A stretch of DNA of 64,000 bases. It comes from Elysia chlorotica. Lineage: Eukaryota; Mollusca; Gastropoda; Plakobranchidae. A model generated the notes under the pieces. The model did no database searches, had not been told where the DNA came from, and was given only the letters and a program-made list of their open reading frames with translations. Positions 24,601 to 38,108 of this stretch are shown in pieces (position 1 is the stretch's first letter; every line of letters starts with the position of its first letter). The stretch spans positions 157,604 to 221,603 of the forward strand of contig RQTK01000079.1 of the NCBI GenBank assembly GCA_003991915.1, read 5' to 3'. A program made the position numbers and the translations under genes.

Positions 24601-27545
24601 ACTCTCAGCATAGTTTAAGCTGCATTGTTGATCAAAACGTAAAGAGACACATGTACATGTTATTATTTTGAACAAACCAGGCACATTTTAATGAAAATAA
24701 ATTTAAGCTTTGTAGAGATCTGAAGATTAAAAGAGCTTTGAACAAACAGCTCTGCAAAGGCTTAATTATTTTAACTATCTGCAAGGTGAAAATTAAACAC
24801 AAATTATGTCTGAAACTTATCTGCAGGAAACAAATCAAATTATTTGCATAGACAAAATGAATTTATTCAAAACTTGAAAAGTAAAACTGATCTCCAGCAA
24901 GATAAACATAGAGGCCACTGAGAAGCAACCGCTAAACAATTTTCTTAAACTATCATCTCTCCATGTGCCACATAAGTATAGGTAAGATGGTAAATGGCTT
25001 CATGGCTTTCATCAAAGTAGTTCTGGAGGCATTTAGGATACAATAGCATAGCTGCCAACTTTTGAGAAAGCAAATACAGATTTTTAGCGCAATTAGTCAC
25101 TGCAAACTTAATCGATGGCCAAGCTTATTTACTTCAGCTATCAATATTGACTTAAACACTTATGAGCTTGACCATAACATTAAAAATTCCACCAAGGACG
25201 CGTGTTATTTAATAAAGGCTTTTCTTTTTTTTCTTTTTTTTCTTTGTGTGTGTGTGCAGATTTTGTTTGTTTGTTTGTTTCTAATTTCTTTGTTGATTTT
25301 TATCTCTAGTGTCAGAAACACCACGTCAGTAATATCCAGGCTTTGCGTAGACTAAATATGTTTTCAAGACGGTTGGCTACAGAATTTAAGCTTTCTAACA
25401 TGCCCATAGCAAATGGAATTTGCACCATTGTCATTGACAGAACCAACCAGTAGGGGACACTTCCAACATTTAATTTGCCCAGACATTGGCCTCAAACTAG
25501 GCACTTAATAAGAACCAGACGTTCTGATACTTGAGCCAACTATCTAGTGCTCGATTTATATTACAGAATTAGATCTAGATCTATACAATCGGTATTATAT
25601 ATATTTTGTATGTACGTAATACGTATTAGACATACTGGTTGGCAGCTATGCAATAGTTTGAGTAGCTTTGAATGAGGAACCATAGTATTTGTGAAAAGTT
25701 TATCTTTTGAATGACTATAAACACAATTAACTTGATGTCAAAAAAGACCAAATATTTGCAAATATTCAAATTTACTGATTCAAAAGATATGCCCAGGCAC
25801 ACTCAGCTCTGGTACGCCTCACAGGTGGTTTATCACCAATCTGCCCTCCATCCGCCAATGGCCCATAAATGGAATGGCATCAATCAGTGCTTTGGAGAGA
25901 ATTTTGTATTCCTTTGAAGAAACATAAATTGAGTTTGCTGCGATGTGAAAAGTTTTGTGTGGATGAAGGCCTGTAAGCTTGAGACTACAGTCTGTCAAGG
26001 GGTTTAAATTCAAATGAATACTTGCAACCTTATCAGCCCAGACTTACCCTATATCCAGTAAGGTACCCTGTCCCGACTGATTGACTCCGATGCACCATAT
26101 GGGTAGTAAGGCCAAAGTTGGATTGCCCACTTCGAGGAATGATCTGGAGATGACAGAAAAATTCCTCATGAAAAAAACATTTTCTTTTAATCTTAAGTTA
26201 TGTCTTGGTGAAATGACACATTATCTTTTCATCTTAATTCTCCCTCTCAGCTCTTTCACTTATCTGTAATCAAAAGAGAACATTTGGCAAGCACATACTT
26301 TGGTTTGCTCATTAGTTTAAAAATAAAGCAAATTAAAACCTTCGAAATTGTCAAATTATATGAAAATAAAAGTAATATACAGCAACGCACTCTGTCATTA
26401 TTGTAAAGAACACAAACTTAACACAAAAATTAGAGGAAACTAGAAATTGAAAGCAAAAAAGTGCTGTACAACCTTTTCCTCCTCTTCAGCGGAGTTAAAA
26501 GCCAGAGGTTCTGCTTTGGCATCAGTGGGGGTTGCTCGAGCAGAGATCATTTGACTTGTCTCAGTCGAGTGGATTGTGTATCTAGAAAAAAAACAACAAC
26601 ATAGGATTATTTGAGAAAGCAATCTTGCCAATCAAACTCAACATCCCATTTTGAAAATTTATTCATCCATAATGCACTTTCTGATACACTTTTAAAAACA
26701 CACATTTTAAGGCAATCGTTATAAGAGCTTTGTACTTGATTTTTTTAACAAGTGCTTAACAGATAACTTGGTATACTATATCTATTAAACATTCCAGTAG
26801 ACGAAGGTGTCAAGAAAGTAATTGGTGTGTTAAACCTCTGCATAGAAACTTCTACAAGTGCACACATATTTTAACACAATTTCATCTAAAAGAGAAAAGA
26901 TACTTGTAAAAAAGAGACCTGTAGTCGAAGAAAGAGAAGCTCTTCCCACATTTTAATCTCCTATGTTACCAAGTAGAACGGTATACAGCGATGGGATCCT
27001 AAAACGGGGTGCCAGGGACTTTTCATCTCATATTATTCTAAACTGACCCACCAGTAGAAAAAAAAAAGGCAGCCTGATAGAGGGGTTGAACCAGGGACCT
27101 CTGAGTAGAAGCTGCTTTGCTGTGTTAACTACTCCACCATATCATTTTATTTATTCAAGTTTTGGTTCTATGAAATTTGTCAATAAATGATACTGTATAA
27201 AAGAAAGCTCTTTCAAATCGTACGACATACAGAACCATATTATTACAATAAAACTGATTTGTAATCATTTGTACAAAACCAAGACAATTTTCTAATGTAG
27301 GACTTTTGCAAAACAACAATTTTTTTTTAGTTTAAAAGTTTTTAAAAATTTTAGTTTTAGTGCAAAAAGAAGCTTCTCAAAACAATTTGGTTTCAAAAAC
27401 ATTTTGTTTCATAGTTCAACATAGGTCTTATATTTAATTAATTTCTTGAAAGGATTGTTCCCCACTTTACAAGTAATTGAAAATCCAAAAAATAAATAGT
27501 CCAATAGAAAGTTATACAATGTACTGCATTTTTTCCCATAATAGT

Positions 27546-27607
<62 letters not shown>

Positions 27608-30600
27608 TAATAATAAACATCTGTTTATATGGTCGAAAAAGTGGCAACTTAGTTTGCCTCAAGTGCCTGCTGAGCCTCCCTCAAGTAGTGGGCGGTTCAG
27701 TGATCAATCACCTTCAGGCGCTTACAGTCGGCTGTGCCCAGGCATGACTTTGCACTGTGCATAATCTCGATATTAACAACTCTTTCTTTGTTTTTGTACA
27801 GTAAAATCTCTGGTCAACAACATTGAGTCTTAATTTGTATTAAAGATACACTTTTAAAAAATACAAATGCCTAATATTAACCGTCCCAAAGAAAATGTTT
27901 GCATTGTGCAGGTCAAAGTTTGTACATATAGTGAACAAATTTTGAATAGCCATCATTTTCACATTATCTTAATTAAAATAATGCTAATTACCAAAAAATT
28001 ATAAGACTGATTCTCTCGAAAATCATTTTCATCACTCACACTTGTGAGAGGCAATGCTAATTCCATTTATTTTTTATGCTTTTTTTTAAAATCCACATTG
28101 CAGTGTGGCTTTTTTGCAGCTTTTTTATTCAGTTTGTGACTGACAACTTAAAACGGTTATGCTTATTGTTGACTAATTATGAAGTGCCAAGAGCAGATTT
28201 ATGAGTGTGAAAACAATTTTTAAAAATTCATTAACTATTTTGTGGAACTTGAGGTGGTAGATCATTGACAAATAAACAGAAGTAGCATTTAATTTAGATA
28301 GATTAAACCTTCACAGAAATGTGTTAATCTCTTCATTCTTTCGACAATACTTGAGAAAGGTGTAGAAATTGAAGAAAAAAATATAACTTTTTCAATCCTA
28401 TGCTTTCTCTATAGGAGCGATGAAGGAAAGAAAACTAATAGAAAGACCTTGGCAGCGTCAGGAAAAGAGCTAAACAGTCTTAGCTTTGAACCTCTCTGCC
28501 CTTGTTGAGTTGGTTGGTTTAACGTCTAACATCAGCACTACATAGGCAATATTGTGGACGGGTCCCAAAACTAAAGTCTGACAATTTTATGTGCTGCCGC
28601 ACACGAGACAGGGCAGAGATACCACGACTACTGTCTCAGCCGATCACATTAAACAGACACTGACCCAACCAGTAGGGAGCGCAATCGCCAGGGCTCGAGA
28701 GTCGAATCCAGACCTTTTGCGTCAGAAGCCGATGTTCTACCCTAGGGCCACCGCGACCCCCATCTTACGTCTGAAACCAACAGGATATGAAGTTTCACAG
28801 AAGCACAAATACGATATAAAAGTCATCCAAAAATGCAGTCCTACACGTTTAAGATTTAAAAGTACATACACTAATAAAACAATAATTATTCCCATTCCAT
28901 AACAAGATTAGAACGCGCTCACGATTGATATTTTCTCTGATCCATATGCTACTAAAAGTACGACGCGCATAATATCCCGTTCTATCAAATTCCAATACTT
29001 AAGTTTCCCGAAACTCGCCGCCTTATTAGACAGGCACACATTTTCGGAAAGAAAATGGGTGCTCTTTCTAGCTTACACTCCTGCGAAAACCCATTACATG
29101 TACCCTGTGTTCTAACCCTGGCGTGCTACACCGGTGTAGCACGCCACCCTGACCAGCCCGCCAGGGCTACTCAGAGTTCGCCCGGCGGCCGCCACCCCAA
29201 ANNNNNNNNNNNNNNNNNNNNNNNNNNNNNNNNNNNNNNNNNNNNNNNNNNNNNNNNNNNNNNNNNNNNNNNNNNNNNNNNNNNNNNNNNNNNNNNNNNN
29301 NNNNNNNNNNNNNNNGAAGAAGAAGAAGAAGAAGAAGAAGAAGAAGAAGAAGAAGAAGAAGAAGAAGAAGAAGAAGAAGAAGAAGAAGAAGAAGAAGAAG
29401 AAAAGATACTACCTTTAAAAAAAAGCTCAGCCATGTATTCGGCATTAATGGTTTGTTTGTTTTTTATTTGAAATTGTGGGTTGGGATTTTTGTTAAAGGA
29501 AAAGAAGAATATTTGAAAATATCTAGCAAATAACTTGTTTTTTTTCTTATAAGTATGGCCGGTTATCATGGATATTTAATCCTCATTATTATGAACAAAA
29601 ATGTAAGATAGCCCACTTTAATGAGCTCTACAAATTCATCCTAAATTTTTGGGATGCATAGGGAAAGGTAAAATAGCTATGTTTTTATATATAAATTATA
29701 TTTCAAAAACAAGATACTTACGGCATAAAAAATATTTTTAAGAAAAATGAAATGATTTGGGTTACATTTTGTATTTTAACCAAATTTTCACACAGGGCAT
29801 GGGTGTTTTTAGTTACATTATATTTAGATGAGGTCTTTCCCAAATAGCACTTTCTAAAAGGAAAATTATTCCTTTAAGTTATGGATGGTTTAAATAATAT
29901 GTTCATCTATTTGCTCAGAAATTTCATGAATTTCTTAAAAATGAAAAACAAAGTAGCTTAAGCAGAAAGTGGCCACTTTCACAGCTATTTTAAAACGAGA
30001 ACAACGAATGCAAAGTTTATTTCTAGGCATACTACAAAGCATAATATAGAACAAGAAAAATCCTGGAAAGAGATTACTGCTTGTACTACTGGTGTTAGTA
30101 TAACAATATTAAGGACATTTAGATTCAAGCTTCAAGATTCAAGATCATAGAGTCATGGATTTAAAGCCTAGTCTTCTACTAGCTAAAAGCCAATATAAGA
30201 CTTTAGTAAAAAAAAAATAATTTACCTGGGTGTTGTTCTGATTTCATACTGACTGCAGGTTACAGAATATTAAGTTATAACGAGTAAAGAAATGATTTTC
30301 ACATGGCTAGTTTTAAGTTTAAAACCAATAAATCTAACTCTCAATTACACACATAAAAGTAGTATACTGGTTAGATACAAAAAAAGAGTGTCTTATGACA
30401 TTTGGACACATTTAGGAGGGGGGAGGGGAGGGGAGCACACAAAAAACCCTAAGAATTGTTTATTTTTTATTTTTTTTAATTGAAATACTATAAACAGAAA
30501 ATGCTTTTCCGTGAATGTATTCCTATAGTACCCATTTTGGCAATTAAAAACAATATGGACCCATAGACCCCAAAACACTTGGACTATGGTAAAATCATGA

Positions 30601-33600
30601 CGTACAATTAGAGTTAAATGAAACTCTTTCTCGTAGTCTTTAATTTAAAAGAAATAAAATTTGGCAATAATTGTTGAGCAAGATTCTTTCTTAAAAATGA
30701 TAGCCAAATAGTGCTTTTAACTTTGTGCTTTTATACATATTTGAAAGATGCTTGAAAGGAGCTTTTAAAATTTAGAATATTGTAGAGTTATTACTGTTTT
30801 CAATCATTTAAAATTTTTTCCTTATTGAAATGAAAACCTCTTTAAAACCTGCATGGTTCAATTTCACATATAAATTGATAACATTTTTATAAAACATGAT
30901 ATAGCAAACATACTTGTCTCCTATAGTTTTTGCTGGCCTCCACATTCCAATATCTCGAGCATAGCAAAGAGCTTTAAGATCCACATAAGCAAAATGAGCC
31001 TCGCTGGATTTTAGCTTACTCTCCACAGCACCATTTGAAACTGGCAAAGGGCAAATAGAGTATATAATTTAGGAATATAATTAACAAAAACTTGTTTTCA
31101 TCTATTTTTAAATTCAGTACATTCAGAAGATTGAACATTTTATGATGTTAATTTTTTTAAAGAGTTTCTCTAAATTTAAGGACTTTCCCATAGAACTTTT
31201 AAAAACAATATCAATGCGCAAATAGATGAACATTACAAGCCATTTCAGGGAATCACAATACAAAGAAAGCAGCGTTTTATAACCAAGTCAATGTATTTTG
31301 AAAAAAAGAAATTCATGTTTTATGGGGAATCATGTTTTTCAACAAAGATTTTAATTTCTTTCATTTTTTCATTAATTTAAATGAAACTTTTTTTGCACTT
31401 ATAAATTCTAAAGATCAAGGGTGGAAAAATTGCAGAAGGAAACATGTCAGTATTACCAAAAAAATGTGTATGTAAATATTATGTAACAAGAAATCCATAC
31501 CGGGAACTGCATCAATTTTCACCATAGCAATATCTCCCTCCAGAAGTGAGGCAAGTTCTCCAACCACCTATAAAACAATAGTTCAGTGTCATAACCACTT
31601 TTTTTTTTCAGTTACAGTGACAAATTCAACCCTTTCATTGCTTTAGACTATTAAATAACAAAATTCTCTGTACTTTACCATCTTCTTATAGCAGTGCCAG
31701 CCATAAAAGATAACTATACATCTTTCTTCCTCTCATAAGAAAAAAAATTTTAAAAAAAACATCTCAAATGCAATTGCTTCAATTTTACTTTATTTTTGTC
31801 CATACATGTATATTATAAATTTATTATTAATTTTTTTTTTCCATGGAAGACATTGGAATATTATGTATGTCGCAATTTGTAATTTTCGCTATTCTTTGTT
31901 GACTTTCATGTTACAATTGATTCTTTTTGCTAATTTGTTGACTTAATTGTATCCAAATGTCTAATCATATAAGCATGCTTTGGCAGAAATTTATTTGTTC
32001 AGGTATCTCAAGCACAGTAAGCAGTTCCATAATAGCATGATTTTTTCTTACTATTTCCACAGGAACAGACAGTATTCTAGTTGTTCTAGGTGGGTTTGGG
32101 ACCCATCAGAACCTTGTGGACACGGTGGAAAGTTTTTGTTCAAAGACAGACACCTGGACAAAATTGCCAGTGAGTTTGTTTTACAATATCAAATATCTCT
32201 AAAAACCTTTATTGAGGAGAGACTCCCTATTGGTTGTCTGAGGATCTAGCCTAGCCTAAAAGTTTAAGAAGGTCTCGCGTCTCTATTTCTTAAAACTAGA
32301 GCAACTCGGAAGCATTTCAGTCTAAAGGCGGTGGTCCAGGGGTAGAACATCGACTTCCGACGCAAAAGGTCACGAGTTCGAATCCTGGCTGTTGCGTTCC
32401 CTACTGGTTGGGTCGGTGTCAGTATAATGTGACCGGCTGAGACGGGAGTCATGGTATCCCCGCAATGTCTCGTGTGTGGCAGCACATAAAATTGTCAGAC
32501 ATCCGTCTTGGGGCCCGTCCACAATATAGCCTATATAGTGCTGCTGTTGGACGTTAAACCAACCCAATCAACCGTGGTGTTTTTCTTGTTCCCCTTCAGA
32601 ACCTGAGCCGGAAGCGCCGCTATGTGTCTGCGGCCTCGGTGGCCAACAAGCTCTACGTGGTCGGGGGCTACGACGGCCAGGCCAGGCTCAGCCTCGTGGA
32701 GAAGCTCGACTTCACCCAGCAGAAGCTGCAGTGGGAGCCCGTCACCTCGATGCACCAGCGCAGGGGGCTGGCTGGGATCTGTGTGTACAAAGGTCAGCGT
32801 GCTGAGTCTGGTTATGTGTCTTGGGAGGCTCGGTAGTGATGGGTGTAGAGCGCCGGCTCCCTACACAGAGTGATGCACAATTTTTCTGTAAATTTCATAA
32901 GAAAAAAAATTATAAAAAAAACATCTCAAATGCAATTGCTTCAATTTTACTTTTATTGTATTTTTTTATATTGAAACAAAGGAAAGAGAAGGTTGAAAAT
33001 ACATTTAGTGTATCAAATAATCTTATCAAAAGTCTGACTTTGGACTTACTTGAGGGCCTAATAACACTTTGTCACACATTTCTGAAAACACAAAAACACT
33101 GAGGTGACAAGATATTATGAGCTTTAAACATTAATGAAAATTTGTATCAAGTTTAAATCTGTTAAATCTTAAATCTTAAGTTTTCTTATATCTAGGATTG
33201 AGGGAAAGCATTATTTGAATTTGATGACATAATAAGCAATAGGTCCTCCAGATAAATCACAGCTTTTCAAAATCTCTCAAACCACCACTGAAGCTAAGAG
33301 GAGTGCAAATGTAATCAAAGAAAGACAAGTCAGTAGAACAAAGTTATGGAACACCATACACCAAGGAGTACACCGCGATACTTTCTTACAATTCATGGTT
33401 TTGGATAGAAGTCATAGGATGTAATTATGTATGTCACAAGATTCTATGAATTTTTATTCATGAGATCATATATTTATTGATCATATAACTAATACACTCT
33501 ATATCATGTCTATTATCTCAAATTTTCAGGCAAAATCTAAAAAAAAAAACATAACATTTCTAAAAACATGATTTTTTGGGAAGGCGATTAAAGAGAGAGG

Positions 33601-35733
33601 ACTGGGGTTTGCCAAAGCTTACTGCTGCCAAATTTAAGTTTGTGAACCTGAACAGATAAAAGCTCCTTACTGGGTTGGATAGGCTTGGGCTTTGCAGCCT
33701 CTCGGATCGGGTTCAAGATGGGCGGTTCCAGGTTAGGGATGGTCTGCCCGTTGGTCAGAAACTGGGATGCCCAGATCACTGAGTGCAGGGGCTTGATGGG
33801 GAGTGAATCTGACAGCTTGAATCCAGAGCACAAAAATATGCATCAGAAGTAGTAAATTGAATGCAGAGCATAAAAATATGCATCAGAAGTAGTAAATACA
33901 ATAGAGAGACATATGTATGAGTGAAATCAAAGAGCGTTTTTTAGTACCAGACATACATGTATGTCAATAATTTATAAGGGTAATTATATTACTAAAAAAA
34001 AGACAGAGCACATCACAAATCCTGACAATAAGAATTTTGACTTATTGTGTGATCACACCCCTGACTAGAAACTAGCAGGGAGCTTTGATTTTTTTAAAGT
34101 AAAAAAAGAGCTTTCTGTAAATTGAGCTTCATTTATCCATGCTCTGCCATACTACTCAGAGTTCCATTTGTTCTTCTTCATGTATAATCAAAGACAAAGT
34201 AACTGGGCATTTGCAGGATTATTTAAAAAAGAAAGAACTTGAAATTTAAAAAAGCCAATTATACTATGTTCAATAGTATAAATATATTTAATGTGCCATC
34301 TCAATGGCTGTTTTAAATATAGTTAAAAACTGTATCAATTGCTCCAAATATTGTTGAGAAACAAGATTGTGTCAAAATTTTCTAGTTTTAATGCCCCTAA
34401 CTGTGTAAAAGACACTTTATAATAATAGTTAGTGAATAACCGAGGAGTCTTCAATCCTGAAGTTTCAGCTGGAATGGAAGGAAATGAAGGAAAAAGTTTT
34501 CTCCAATCCTTATGAAATAAAACTTTTTTTGCGTAGATTAGACACAATCAGATTACAAGTAAGGAGTGGGATAGTAAAAATGTTCTCTAAGCTACAATAA
34601 GTTTATATGATAAAATTCAGGGCCCAGTGGAACCTTAATTTCTAAATTAAACAAATCTTAGCGTCAGGATCTTGCATTGCACTCAACGCCTCCCATAAAG
34701 TCTTGAAAAAATACATCTTAAACTCAATGCTTGCATTTTAATATTATTGTCTTTGATTAGAGAAGCCAAGCTCTTTCCTTATTTAATCTCTTCTAGGTGT
34801 ACCAAAAAAAATTCTTCAGGGCATTATCATACTGAATGACTATCACCAGTCTGTACTTACAGCTAGATATCTGTCACCTATGGGTATGTGGGTCATTTTT
34901 GGGGCCAAATTATCCAGCCTCTTAGTGATAGCGCTCAGAACATTATCAGCCACTATCTTGTGTATGACATTGAGAGGAGGACCGTTCTGTAAAAAGAACA
35001 ATGCAATTTGTACACAACAGTCACATTCACATTTAATAAACTCATAGTATACACATCTACAAAAATTGAATCTATTTGAATACAACAACAAAATGGTAAA
35101 GTTGGATGTGGAATGTCTGAAGAACTTATCTCATGAGACCAAAAGGCATAAAAAGGTGTCTTAATGAGACTTGAAATTCTCAGAGAATAAAACATGCTTA
35201 ATGTCAAGGAAAGAAAACTAGAGTAGTCTTTACGGATGTATAATATGATTATATTAATTAAAACTAGTTATTTTACTGCTGCTGCTACTGCTCCTACTTC
35301 TTTTACAGTGTGGGTCAAGCTGGTTCATGAGATAGTTTTTTTTTATTGTATGCTCTATTATGATCATGTCCAAAAGATTGTAGGAAGCTTATTTGGTTTT
35401 AAAGTTACAAAATAAAACCCTCTCAAACACAACTATGAATACTAGGATGGCATTTTCAAAGGGACAAACACAGCACCCACCACTTACATACTTTAAAGTG
35501 TCAAGTAAGTTTAGCATTCTTTGAGGGTTTCTTTTTTTATAATTTCCACAACATTCACCTCTTTAAAGGAAGCACAAACATTTAGGCACAAACAAACATA
35601 TAGACCATGTTTGCTTTGAGTGACAAGACGATTTGGTACTGCTGCATCTCGAAGTCGAGGGTTCTAATTTCACAATGAGCAACCATTGTTCGACCATTTT
35701 CACACAAAGCCTACTTCTACTACTGTGGTGGTG

Positions 35734-35785
<52 letters not shown>

Positions 35786-37985
35786 CAGCAGATGTAGTAG
35801 GAACAGTATCTATTGTACAAGTCTAACATTATCTAATATGTCTATGATCATTCTTGTCACTGTGGATTTTTGCCAGAGTAAAACAGTAAATATAAACAAC
35901 ATCTCAACACTCACAACTTGGTTTTGGCTTTCCACAAGTTTGTCCAAGGCTCTCTCTAGCACTGTTTGGTCCCCAACGGCTGTATTAACCAGATCCATAA
36001 TGCCTAGATAAAAGTATGAACGTTTGTTGCTTTGACACAACTTCATTTTTACAGATTAATTGGATGCAATAAGTCTTTAGAATGTAGAATTCTTTGAATA
36101 TTAAAAACAGGTGATTGCAAACAGCACTGTTAATAATATTATGTACAATGTCTCAAAATTTGAGGTTTTCATCATATTTTTTTAGGAAAAAGAAAGAACC
36201 ACTCAGCAGTGAATTACAAGGCTTTTTGGCTTGCTTGGATTATAAGGTAGCCTATATATATTAAGATGCATAAAACAATCTTTGATTCACATATTATGTT
36301 TTTTCTTGAATATTAAATAGAAGCTTAATATGGTTTGTAAGGAACATAGGGGTTTTGAAGATTAAAAAACCTGTCATAGATCTGTAGCTTTTTATTTTAA
36401 GCATAAGTAAAGAAACACGTATAACTACACCCTTTGCATGGCCGTATGTTCATAAAGAACTTCTAAAAGATACACACTCTTTTAAGTATTATGGCGGTGA
36501 AACTTGTTTGTCCTTGAAGAACAGATATTTTTTTAATGCAATTTATTTACAATACAAGAGTGTACTTTTTTTGTATACAAACAGATGATCTCACCATTAT
36601 CTGTGATGAGGAATTCAAAAAACTTTGGCACCTGCAGCATTAGGGACACAACTTCACTGGCCATCAATGCCATGTAATCAGCATTCCTGATTAGAAAGAC
36701 AACATTGCAAACCATGAGCTCAACACAAACTCTGAGGCTCAAGAAAAGTTTTTGGTATTATTATAGAAGAAAGAAGGAGGATTCTGAACACATAGCTTAC
36801 TATAATTTGAGATGAGGTAGATACTAAAGCTAAGACTTCAAACAGTATCTAATTATTTTTTAAAAATGTTATTTTCACCCTTATTCAAGGTTCTATATTT
36901 TACTCGCTGTATAGGATCCACCAGGGGATCCTAGGAGACATTACATCCGGAGAAAGAACGTTCTATGTTATACTCTTTCATAAATTGTTTATAGCAACAT
37001 CTGCATAAAATCAATGTTAATTTGTGATTTACCAAAGAATTTCTGTAGAGAAATTCACTCAATATGATTTAACATGTTAAAAATATAAGATTTCAAATAT
37101 AAGTTAGTGTTTAAAGAAACAGTAATGTTCCTAATATTGTTTTTAATAATAAAAGTTTTGAGACTGTTACCTATGAAATAAAAGTTTATTGCTGTGCATC
37201 TTTTCCCATTTAGTCAAAATAATTCACTTACATGGGAAGGGATTTTACGCGGTGCAAATTTTCCTCTGATGATTGACTGATGTGGGTCAGTCGTGCCACA
37301 TTAAAATACAAACACATGAAGAGTTGAGGATAGAGGCCATCATCATTATGCTGAAAATTTCATTTTGAAAAATATTTTTTTTTTTTATAAGACACTTCCA
37401 TGCTACAGTAGCTAAACAATTAAGAGATGCAAATTATTTTTTGTATGCTTAAAATATAATAATACAACTTTAAATTACTGATCTTCGGTTACCTTAGTTT
37501 GCCTTTTAATAATCTTATGAAGTAATAAACTTTACCTTCGTTCAAATAAAACTTCAATTTACTTGACATCAATATTTTGTTGCAGTCCTTCTCAGTTACT
37601 ATTTTATCATAAGTGATCTGTTGACTGTTCTATATGTTTTTGTTTGTTTTTTTAATTAATATTCTATATTTTATTAAGTTATCACAACTAAGGTAAAATA
37701 ACTTCTTTAGATAGAATAATTGCCTTAGATTTTTGAGATATAGATCTATTTTATATTTTTCTTAAAAATGAGGTAACAACTGTTTTTAGAGTACATAAGC
37801 TATTTAAACAACTGGACAAGTTTTAAAATTAAAGTAGTGTAGCATAGCATTTCCAGTAAATGTTTGCAAGGGAAGGTCCTTCATAAATAAATTATTATTT
37901 TTATTATTATCATTAGTAATAATAATATCGTTGTCAACGTCGTCATCGCCATCCTCATCCTCGTTCTCGTCATTGTAATCATCGC

Positions 37986-38039
<54 letters not shown>

Positions 38040-38054
38040 TATGATTATTATTAC

Positions 38055-38108
<54 letters not shown>

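Noticed and set aside
29055-29569. Open frames with poly-Glu, poly-Leu or poly-Ser through the gap at 29.2 kb
   Set aside because: These are translations of (GAA)n and N only.
29800-33100. A complete nested KLHL12 gene
   Set aside because: Only two kelch exons are found. I saw no BTB, BACK or further kelch blades on the plus strand anywhere between 18.4 and 64 kb.
33671-33815. LRR exon 16 ending at the stronger donor CCA|gtaagg
   Set aside because: It leaves phase 1, which puts a TGA in exon 17. The CAG|gttcac donor at 33648 keeps the whole chain open.
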